From contig CALVVC010000143.1 of assembly GCA_944363755.1 (NCBI GenBank), positions 1-12,454 on the forward strand: a stretch of 12,454 nt of DNA. Direction: 5' to 3'. Positions 1 through 6,109 of this stretch are shown here, one piece after another. Under the pieces are notes generated by a model. The model searched no databases. It saw nothing but the letters and a program-made list of their open reading frames with translations, and was not told the DNA's origin. The position numbers and the translations under genes are program-made. Origin of the DNA: an uncultured Bacilli bacterium. Its GTDB lineage: Bacteria > Bacillota_I > Bacilli_A > RF39 > UBA660. Every line of letters begins with the position of its first letter. Position 1 is the first letter of the stretch.

Positions 1-4
1 CTTA

Positions 5-41
5 AAAAAGTGAATCTGTGGATAACACATTTTCACTTTTT
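5..41. terminator. hairpin terminator, usable in both directions
   Basis: AAAAAGTGAA at 5-14 pairs with TTCACTTTTT at 32-41, and TGTG (17-20) pairs with CACA (26-29) inside, leaving a GATAA loop. The outer arm ends in a T-run on either strand, as in a Rho-independent terminator. It probably closes a gene lying left of the window and insulates the deacylase gene that follows. The inner stem-loop contains TGTGGATAA (17-25), which reads TTATCCACA on the minus strand. Confidence 0.6.
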
Positions 42-128
42 CTTTGTCAAGTTTTATTTTTACCTAAACTCAAAAAAGTTTATTTTTTAGTTCATTTATG
101 TTAATATTTAAGTAAATTGAGGTGTATT

Positions 129-605
129 ATGAAAGATATATTAGAATTATTAGATAACGAAAATATAGACTATAGAATAATTAAACACAAGAGAGTCTAC
201 ACTATAGAAGAAATTAAAGATATTAATCTTGATAAAGAAGGGCTTATTCCTAAAAATATCTTTTTAAGAAATGCTAATGGTAAAGTCCATTATTTAGTTA
301 CTTGCTCTCCGGATAAGAAAGTAGATATCAAGAGCCTTGCTAGCACTCTAAATAGTACACGTCTTTCTTTTGCAAGTCCTGAAAGATTAAAAAAATACCT
401 AAATGTAGAGAAAGGTTCTGTCTCTCCATTAGGATTTATTTATGATGAAAACATAGCAGTCATCTTTGTCTTTGATAACGAATTGATTAATAAAACTATA
501 GGAGTTCATCCTAATAGAAATGATTATACTATTTTTATAAGATTTAATGTTTTAGTTAAATTAATAGAAGAACATGGTAATGAGATAGTTTACTTAGATA
601 TTTAA
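129..605 (+). CDS. YbaK/ProX-type aminoacyl-tRNA deacylase (prolyl-tRNA editing domain protein)
   Basis: This 158-residue single-domain protein belongs to the YbaK/aminoacyl-tRNA-synthetase-associated family. Members act in the cytosol and hydrolyse mischarged tRNA, typically Ala-tRNAPro (ProX/PrdX) or Cys-tRNAPro (YbaK). Family landmarks are visible: PKNIFLRN (residues 41-48) with the conserved Lys, GSVSPLGFI (96-104) forming the substrate pocket, and GVHPNRNDYTI (125-135). These look more like the PrdX/ProX branch than E. coli YbaK. The start is the ATG at 129, with GAGG at 119-122 giving 6-nt spacing; an upstream in-frame TTG at 117 overlaps that site and is less likely. The gene is the only plus-strand gene and converges on the pyrophosphatase gene. 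I saw no convincing promoter in the AT-rich 60-116 stretch. The exact tRNA substrate cannot be decided from sequence. Confidence 0.88.
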   Translation: MKDILELLDNENIDYRIIKHKRVYTIEEIKDINLDKEGLIPKNIFLRNANGKVHYLVTCSPDKKVDIKSLASTLNSTRLSFASPERLKKYLNVEKGSVSPLGFIYDENIAVIFVFDNELINKTIGVHPNRNDYTIFIRFNVLVKLIEEHGNEIVYLDI

Positions 606-638
606 AAAGATAGAAAACTTAACTTAGTCTCTATCTTT
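606..638. terminator. bidirectional hairpin between convergent genes
   Basis: AAAGATAGA (606-614) and TCTATCTTT (630-638) form a 9-bp perfect stem with a 15-nt loop. A T-rich tail follows on the plus strand (CTTTTTACT) and a short T-run on the minus strand. It starts just after the deacylase stop codon and lies 13 bp beyond the pyrophosphatase stop at 652, so it can terminate both. Confidence 0.65.
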
Positions 639-651
639 CTTTTTACTATTA

Positions 652-996
652 TTATCTTATAATTACAGATTCAAAAAATCTTTCTTGAAACTCTGTTAAA
701 GCTTTTATTTGATCATCGGTATAATTAACACCCTCTGGCACTACAATTATTTTATCATCATCGTCGTTAGTTCTATGAATAACTGCAATGCACCTACCTT
801 TATAATTTTCTACTGGATCAAACACTCCTAATAAATAAGCATCTAACTCTTCTCCATCTCCACTAATTACATTAGGTACATAACCATAATTAACAGTATA
901 AACAAAGCCATGTTTAGGATGTTTAGTGCCTAAAGCTCTATCTATAACAATATTAACTTCCTTACCTATAAAATTTTTAGAATCAATTTTCTTCAT
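652..996 (-). CDS. small family-I inorganic pyrophosphatase-like protein (complete copy)
   Basis: The 114-residue protein matches the short soluble pyrophosphatase-like family common in Bacillota. Seen: NYGYVP (36-41) followed by DGEELD (47-52), equivalent to the family-I signature D-x-D-P-x-D, and an acidic DDDDK stretch (78-82) near the position of the second catalytic Asp/Lys group. The middle Asp of the signature is Glu here, and the protein is much shorter than E. coli Ppa (about 175 residues), so diphosphate may not be its real substrate. The start is the ATG at 996, with AGGTG six bases upstream; an in-frame GTG at 1005 is part of that site. A second copy of its first 60 residues (54 of 60 identical) lies at 8524-8324, next to a NUDIX gene. 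Upstream are a NUDIX remnant and the glycosyltransferase cassette; downstream is the shared terminator. Confidence 0.8.
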   Translation of the reverse strand: MKKIDSKNFIGKEVNIVIDRALGTKHPKHGFVYTVNYGYVPNVISGDGEELDAYLLGVFDPVENYKGRCIAVIHRTNDDDDKIIVVPEGVNYTDDQIKALTEFQERFFESVIIR

Positions 997-1105
997 TATT
1001 ATCACCTCTATTTATTTCTTAATATGTAGTAGACTGCAATTCTTTGCTATTTAAATCTTCTAATTTTTTTACTTTCATCAAATTTAATGAATTAGGAACA
1101 AAATT
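818..1105. repeat. left copy of a diverged direct repeat flanking the cassette
   Basis: The plus-strand sequence from TCAAA at 818 to about 1095-1105 matches 8346 to about 8630 in the same orientation, roughly 90% identical by eye in the pyrophosphatase part and lower at the NUDIX end. The distance from the edge to the pyrophosphatase ATG is the same in both copies (178 bases). Left of 818 this copy continues as an intact pyrophosphatase gene; right of about 1105 it stops being NUDIX-like. Confidence 0.8.
983..1105 (-). pseudogene. remnant of a NUDIX hydrolase C-terminus
   Basis: Read on the minus strand, this stretch encodes an N-proximal VPNSLNLMKVKKLEDL, then NSKELQSTTY, an in-frame TAA at 1021-1019, and EINRGDNNEEN ending in TGA at 985-983. 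It aligns with the end of the NUDIX reading frame at 8511-8640 (SSKDIQFTTY, then EINRGANDEEK). The AAA Lys codon of the right copy is TAA here. The frame also overlaps the pyrophosphatase start in the same way in both copies. No NUDIX box or other 5' sequence remains, so this is a 3' fragment left by a rearrangement. Similarity fades at about 1095-1105 and the cassette's last gene ends at 1162. Confidence 0.72.
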
Positions 1106-1161
1106 AAAGTCATTTTTACTATTCTTATTGTTAAAAAGTAAAAAATAAATATATAACTTAA

Positions 1162-2652
1162 CTATTTCCATGGTTTATTTAATAAATCAATATATATATT
1201 ATAATTCTTTAATGCTTCTTTTCTTTTTTTCTCTAAACTTCCACTTCTAGGTTGATGATTAATATGATATACACAAGATGATAATACTGGAATAACATAA
1301 CACCCTTCGGAAATCAGTTTTGCAGAAAAATATGCATCCTCCATTCCCCAGCCTTTAAACTCTGCACTAAATGGTGGATTTGATTTTATAGAAGGCTTAT
1401 TTAAAGCAATGTTATGACCAGTTACAACTGTTGCAATATTATAAATACCAATTTGAGATCCAAAGCTTAATTCTTTAAAATAGTCAGTATCATCTAAAAT
1501 TGAAAATTCTTCATTAAGATATGCTTTATCACAGCCAATATGATATTCTTTACCACACGTAATGACTCTACTATCATCAAAATCTGTACAAGAATCAATT
1601 CCATTTATTAAGTTATTTATTTTTAATATATCTGAATTAGGTTCAATATTTTTTCGCATACAAATAAATATGGCATTAGGAATCATCTGCAATCTAATAC
1701 TCATATCATAGATATAATTTTTACTCAAAATTATATCAGAATCCATAAAAATTATGTGATTATATTTAGAAATTGCATAACCAGCATTCCGTGCATTTGA
1801 TAAGCCCATATTTTTTTCAAAAGAAATTATTTGCAATTCAAAATCTAACATACCCCTAATTGTATCAATATCTTTAATAACATCATTTTCCGATCCATCA
1901 TCAACAACAATAACTTGAATTTTTTTCTTATCTTCTTTTGAGAGATTTTGACCTTGAATTGATAATAAAGTATATTTTACATTTTGATTGTATACAGGAA
2001 TTATTATACTTATATTTTTTATTGAATACTTTTTTTTATAAAATGATGTTGTAGATAATAAATCATGATTTACTACATATTTATAATAATATTCTAAGTA
2101 TGAATAATCATTAGACATATTAGAAATTCTTAATTTAAGTGAAGTACTAGTAGAGCGTATATCTAAACCGGTTTTTATTCCATAATTTTTAATTTTTATA
2201 TTCAAATTACCAATTTCATCAAATAAATATTCTGGTTTTAAATTATTAGTGATTTTATGTTCATTAATATTGTCATAGCGTTGTAAATTGAACTTGTTTT
2301 CGAGTTCGGAGCACAACTGTTCACTCGAGGTTGATATTATTGTACCATGATATGTATCAAACAATAAGGAGCAATCTTCAAATTTTAAAATTGATATATC
2401 ATTAATATAATATCTCTTTGTAGTATCTAATATTTTAAAAAAATACTTGATGTTTTTGTTTTTTACATAAATTGCTTTTAGTCTATTATTTCTTCTATAA
2501 CTAATTTCATTATTCAAAATTTCAATTTGAAATGTATCATCTTCCGCAAATATATTTAATCTTCTTTGAATTTGAGGAAGGCTACCATTATTAACTAAAT
2601 AATTAATTATACTTTTAATTTTTCTTTTATTATTTAATATTAAGTATTTCAT
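1162..2652 (-). CDS. GT2/galactosyltransferase-like glycosyltransferase with an unrecognised N-terminal region
   Basis: This is a 496-residue protein. The C-terminal part (about 213-496) is a GT-A fold glycosyltransferase: ISIIIPVYNQ (215-223), VVDDGS (249-254), NMGLSNARNAGY (281-292), the metal-binding DSD (304-306), then FKGWGMEDAYFSAKL (432-446) and HINH (463-466), which resemble the galactosyltransferase C-terminal region found after GT2 domains. It should transfer a sugar from a nucleotide-sugar donor. The first 210 residues match no domain I know. They look like a mixed, mostly beta-rich cytosolic domain with a conserved-looking LDIRSTSTSLKLRI segment (163-176), possibly for acceptor binding. 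No signal peptide or membrane segment is seen. The ATG at 2652 follows a GAGGGG-type site. It lies 15 bp after the phosphatase-glycosyltransferase fusion gene and is the last cassette gene. The acceptor is unknown. Confidence 0.85.
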   Translation of the reverse strand: MKYLILNNKRKIKSIINYLVNNGSLPQIQRRLNIFAEDDTFQIEILNNEISYRRNNRLKAIYVKNKNIKYFFKILDTTKRYYINDISILKFEDCSLLFDTYHGTIISTSSEQLCSELENKFNLQRYDNINEHKITNNLKPEYLFDEIGNLNIKIKNYGIKTGLDIRSTSTSLKLRISNMSNDYSYLEYYYKYVVNHDLLSTTSFYKKKYSIKNISIIIPVYNQNVKYTLLSIQGQNLSKEDKKKIQVIVVDDGSENDVIKDIDTIRGMLDFELQIISFEKNMGLSNARNAGYAISKYNHIIFMDSDIILSKNYIYDMSIRLQMIPNAIFICMRKNIEPNSDILKINNLINGIDSCTDFDDSRVITCGKEYHIGCDKAYLNEEFSILDDTDYFKELSFGSQIGIYNIATVVTGHNIALNKPSIKSNPPFSAEFKGWGMEDAYFSAKLISEGCYVIPVLSSCVYHINHQPRSGSLEKKRKEALKNYNIYIDLLNKPWK

Positions 2653-2667
2653 ATCATTACCCCTCTA

Positions 2668-4254
2668 TTAATATTTAAAATCAAACTCAATATCAGTTAT
2701 AGGTATTGAAATATTTTTATCATAAAAAGATATATTACTACTATTTGATAAAATAGATTGATAAACTTTATATTCATGCGAATTATTCCAATGTCGCTCA
2801 TCTTTTACAAACTTATTATATTTTTCTTTATCACTAGGTAAAAATTTATAATGTAATAAATATGAACAAAATATTGCTTTTTCATTTATATTCCAGGGAT
2901 AATAATAATGATCGTTTGCATAAATTTCATTACCAGTATATAAAATAAAGGGTATTTTTTGTAAACTTGGATTAATACCAAAAACTCTAGACCTTGGGCC
3001 ACCATAAAACCTTTGTTTATAAGGAACAGAAGTTGTAATTTTATAAGTTCCCTTATCAACATAATTAAAATCTTCAAGATTTCCTTCATATATTTTTTTA
3101 TTAGTATAAACATCAAGCATTAGTGCTTTAATATATGATATGTTTTTACTATTTATAAACTCTTCTAATTTTGTATTTTCATAATCTTGATAAATAAACA
3201 ATTCATCAGAATCAACTATTAAAAACTTATTACCTACACCATAGAATTCTAAAATTTGTTGTTTCCAGCCACACATTTTATAACAATTATATTTTTCTTT
3301 AATCTCCCAAAATGAAATATTAACTATTTTTTCATATTTTTTTAGGATTTTTGTTGAATTATCTTTGGAGTTATTATCAACTAATACAAAATTTTTAATA
3401 CCAATATTAATATAGTGATTTATCCATTTCTCTGCAAAACTTTCAAAATCGTTATAAAAACAAATTAAAATAATGCTATCATCAAATTTTTTAGATGTTT
3501 TTTGTGTTAAATTTTTAGTACCAAGTCCATTTATTAAATTAGAAAAATATGTATCTTTAAATTCGATGTTATTAAATTCTTTCTTAGCAATCGTAATTAA
3601 ATTTTTTTTCAAATTATCACTTATATCTAAAAATTCAATTTGTTTAACTCTTTCGTTGATTTTTTTGGATTTAATACTTTTCAGTTTTTTCATATAGTTA
3701 AAAAGTGGGTCAAAATCAACATCAATAAATTCTTCCATTTTTCCAGTTTTAATATGGGGAGCTTTAATATTTAGTATCCTTTTTATATAAGAAATAATTG
3801 AGCCATGTGAAATAATTATTATTGTATTATTATCAAAATTATTCTTGTAAACATCTTTTAAGAAATCACATAATCTTATCTCTATATCGTATTTATTTTC
3901 ACCATATTCCCCAAATCTTACAAAATAATCTCCATCAATCTGTTTTAATCTAGTATTATCAAGATCGTTATTATTTTTTTTAAAAGAATATTTTCCATAA
4001 TATATTTCATGTAATCTTTTTTCAATTATTACCTCAGTTTTTGGATATTTTAAATAAAGAAAATGAGCGGTTTCAATTGTTCTAGGAAAAGGCGAAACAT
4101 AAATTTTATCAACATTTTGTGTTATGTTATTTATAGTTTCTAAAACAGTATTTTTTCCTTTTTCAGTCAAAACAGACCAATATATCTCTTTATCAGATAT
4201 TAATTCATTAACATTATCAGTCGCTTCACCATGTCTCATAAAAATTATATTCAT
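2668..4254 (-). CDS. histidine phosphatase fused to a GT2-type glycosyltransferase
   Basis: The 528-residue protein joins two enzymes. Residues 1-190 form a histidine phosphatase (phosphoglycerate-mutase superfamily): RHG at 7-9 carries the phosphorylated His, R58 lies in FPRTIETA, E83 in the acid position, and the second catalytic His is in SHGS (149-152). All four core residues are present. After a Lys-rich linker (about 190-255), residues 259-528 form a GT2-like domain of the Glyco_tranf_2_4 type: NDFESFAEKWINHYINIGI (268-286), LVDNNSKDNS (291-300), metal-binding VDSDE (347-351), then GGPRSRVFG (418-426) and LLHYKFL (466-472). The gene starts with a strong GGAGG 7 bp upstream, and its ATG overlaps the GT4 stop codon as ATGA, so translation is probably coupled. 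The fusion suggests glycosyl transfer and phosphate removal act on one metabolite. Substrates cannot be read from the sequence. Confidence 0.87.
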   Translation of the reverse strand: MNIIFMRHGEATDNVNELISDKEIYWSVLTEKGKNTVLETINNITQNVDKIYVSPFPRTIETAHFLYLKYPKTEVIIEKRLHEIYYGKYSFKKNNNDLDNTRLKQIDGDYFVRFGEYGENKYDIEIRLCDFLKDVYKNNFDNNTIIIISHGSIISYIKRILNIKAPHIKTGKMEEFIDVDFDPLFNYMKKLKSIKSKKINERVKQIEFLDISDNLKKNLITIAKKEFNNIEFKDTYFSNLINGLGTKNLTQKTSKKFDDSIILICFYNDFESFAEKWINHYINIGIKNFVLVDNNSKDNSTKILKKYEKIVNISFWEIKEKYNCYKMCGWKQQILEFYGVGNKFLIVDSDELFIYQDYENTKLEEFINSKNISYIKALMLDVYTNKKIYEGNLEDFNYVDKGTYKITTSVPYKQRFYGGPRSRVFGINPSLQKIPFILYTGNEIYANDHYYYPWNINEKAIFCSYLLHYKFLPSDKEKYNKFVKDERHWNNSHEYKVYQSILSNSSNISFYDKNISIPITDIEFDFKY

Positions 4255-5348
4255 TTTAATACCTCCAAAATTTCGTTGGTTTTTTTGGGCCAGTCGTAAT
4301 TATTAAGTACATACTTCCGACTATCCTGTGCTATTTTAAATCTATCAACATCAACTGCTTTTTTAATACCATCAATTATAGAATTAATAGTCGGTTCAAC
4401 AATAATTCCTCTACCCTCAGCAAGTAGTTCTCTATTCACTTGAGTATTAGTTGCTACTACAGTTAAACCACAACTCATCGCTTCAAGAATTGACCCTTGA
4501 AGTCCTTCACCATACTCAGATGGTGATATAAAAATATCCGCCTTGTGATAATAAGTTTCTGTATCAGATACAACTCCTACAAATTCACTATGACTAGAAA
4601 TACTTTCTAAATGTTTTCTATCTGGACCATCTCCAACTATAATTAATTTTAACTTATATTCTTTATAAAGTTTTTCAAAAGCATATATTATCTTATCAAC
4701 ATTTTTTCTAGAAATAAGCCTACCAACATATAATAATGTTATATCACTATTATTATTCTCTTGAAATTTTTTTAAAGAAAATCTGTTACAATCTACACCT
4801 GTTGATATTATATCAATTTCCTCTTTACAATATTTATTCCATGATTTTTTTACTACCTCTGATATAGCAATTACTTTATCATAAACTGATAAAAAACTAC
4901 CTTGAAAATCATTCTGTTCTTTTGGTACACCACATAAATATAAAACATTTCTAGAAATTATTTTTTTTGGAACAAAAACTGCATCTAAGTTATAATAAGA
5001 AAAAATAACATCGTAATTTTTGTTTTGTCCAAAAATATATTCATACAATTTTTGATTATAAAAAATTGATTCAACATTCCAACGGCACCTATCTTCACCA
5101 GGTTGAATACTATAAATATATTTAATTTTTGAATCTTGATTTATCTCTATTATGTTAATTTTATCAGAATAATTATTATAAAACTTTTTAAATTGAGCCG
5201 TATAATCTAATCCAATACTTTTTGGTGATATTGTAAAAAAGTAAACTTCATTACCTAATTCATAAAAATTAATTGCATGATCAAACGAAATCATTTCAGC
5301 ACCACCAACAAAATAAGATGATCTTGGCTGATTAATAATTATTTTCAT
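4251..5348 (-). CDS. GT4 family (GT-B fold) glycosyltransferase
   Basis: A retaining glycosyltransferase of 365 residues. The N-terminal Rossmann half begins MKIIINQPRSSYFVGGAEM, with the Gly-Gly loop that typically contacts the donor. The C-terminal donor-binding half has GVDCNRF, LLYVGRLISRKNVDKII, IIVGDGP and SPSEYGEGLQGSILEAMSCG, which holds the E-x7-E motif. The family uses UDP-, GDP- or ADP-sugars, and this protein has no membrane anchor. The start is the ATG at 5348, because AAAGGAG lies just upstream and the conserved first beta strand begins there; a longer frame from 5393 adds 15 unconserved residues. It overlaps the upstream phosphatase gene by 17 bp and the downstream fusion gene by 4 bp. 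The sugar and acceptor are not predictable. Confidence 0.9.
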   Translation of the reverse strand: MKIIINQPRSSYFVGGAEMISFDHAINFYELGNEVYFFTISPKSIGLDYTAQFKKFYNNYSDKINIIEINQDSKIKYIYSIQPGEDRCRWNVESIFYNQKLYEYIFGQNKNYDVIFSYYNLDAVFVPKKIISRNVLYLCGVPKEQNDFQGSFLSVYDKVIAISEVVKKSWNKYCKEEIDIISTGVDCNRFSLKKFQENNNSDITLLYVGRLISRKNVDKIIYAFEKLYKEYKLKLIIVGDGPDRKHLESISSHSEFVGVVSDTETYYHKADIFISPSEYGEGLQGSILEAMSCGLTVVATNTQVNRELLAEGRGIIVEPTINSIIDGIKKAVDVDRFKIAQDSRKYVLNNYDWPKKTNEILEVLK

Positions 5349-6051
5349 TTCCACTCCTTTTAGAAATATATTTTTTAGTAAGAGATTTTGCAATATTTAA
5401 ATCTTCAATATGCAATAAATAATCTTGGCAGTAGTTCATCCATGTAGTTTCATATTTTTCTACATCATCAAACTGTATTTTTCCATTTACCATTTCTATT
5501 AATTTTTGAATTTCAAAAATTGCCCCTCTATGTGTTATATTTATTGTCTGATGAGATTGAGATAAATCATTTATAATATTTAACACGCCTTTAGCTATAC
5601 GTACAGACCAATCTGAATGATTTTCACCAAATTGTAAAATTATCTTACGACTTTTATTTTGACCAAATCTATGATTTAAATCGCCATTTTTTCTACAAAA
5701 CTCAAAATCATCCCAACAACTTTGCAAAAAATTTACTCTTTCTATATGTTCCATACCATCAAAATTAAAACTACCTTGAAATAACTCAGTCAACCCGCTA
5801 TCACTAATATAATTACAATCAATATTATTTTTTGAAAGATATTCACCTATAATCTCAGCAGTCTCTTTGGCTCGTTTTTTAGTTGAATACCTTATAATAA
5901 CTTCATTAGAATCAATTTTATATATAATTTTCTTTGCTGCTTCCTTAGCGATTTCAATACCATTTTGCGTTAAACTTGTATCATTTTTACCATCAATATA
6001 GCTATGATCATCATAACTATGTCTTACTAAAATAAAATCGTTTTTATTCAT
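5332..6051 (-). CDS. histidine phosphatase family protein
   Basis: A 239-residue stand-alone member of the histidine phosphatase (phosphoglycerate mutase-like) superfamily. Visible core residues are R10-H11 in ILVRHS, where the usual Gly after His is Ser; R60 in TKKRAKETAE; E89 in GLTELFQGSF; and the second His in THRG (173-176). It has long inserts between E89 and the second His (about 95-165), including FGENHSDWSVRI, a feature shared with phosphatases that act on small phosphorylated metabolites. The best functional analogy is a phosphatase of a glycosylated phospho-acceptor, as in glucosyl-3-phosphoglycerate phosphatase, but this is inference from the neighbouring glycosyltransferases. The ATG at 6051 is preceded by GAGGTG. 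It lies 58 bp after the HelD gene and overlaps the GT4 gene by 17 bp. It is distinct from the phosphatase domain of the fusion protein. Confidence 0.85.
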   Translation of the reverse strand: MNKNDFILVRHSYDDHSYIDGKNDTSLTQNGIEIAKEAAKKIIYKIDSNEVIIRYSTKKRAKETAEIIGEYLSKNNIDCNYISDSGLTELFQGSFNFDGMEHIERVNFLQSCWDDFEFCRKNGDLNHRFGQNKSRKIILQFGENHSDWSVRIAKGVLNIINDLSQSHQTINITHRGAIFEIQKLIEMVNGKIQFDDVEKYETTWMNYCQDYLLHIEDLNIAKSLTKKYISKRSGNENNY

Positions 6052-6109
6052 ATTTCACCTCACCATAAAAGATATATATTTATAAAAATAATATAACCAT
6101 TTTAATTAT

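Noticed and set aside
44..110. Promoter for the deacylase gene (TTGTCA at 44-49)
   Set aside because: No acceptable -10 lies 16-18 bp downstream; other hexamers are no better than chance.
1..116. Possible replication origin from the DnaA-box-like motif and AT-rich DNA
   Set aside because: Only one box, no box cluster and no replication genes; the whole window is AT-rich.
1113..1144. TTTTTACT/AGTAAAAA inverted repeat after the last cassette gene, a possible terminator
   Set aside because: The stem is almost all A-T, the loop is 16 nt and no T-run follows on the minus strand, so termination is not supported.
2886..3116. Minus-strand 76-codon open frame inside the phosphatase-glycosyltransferase gene
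   Set aside because: It is an alternative frame of a well-supported gene, with no ribosome binding site or domain.
3473..3697. Plus-strand 74-codon open frame with hydrophobic residues
   Set aside because: It is antisense to the fusion gene; the apparent membrane-like sequence follows from AT-rich complementarity.
4124..4306. Plus-strand 60-codon open frame
   Set aside because: Antisense shadow across the GT4/fusion boundary without a ribosome binding site.
1162..6051. Capsule or teichoic acid locus
   Set aside because: No membrane-bound polymerase, flippase, chain-length regulator, ABC transporter or priming transferase is encoded in the window.
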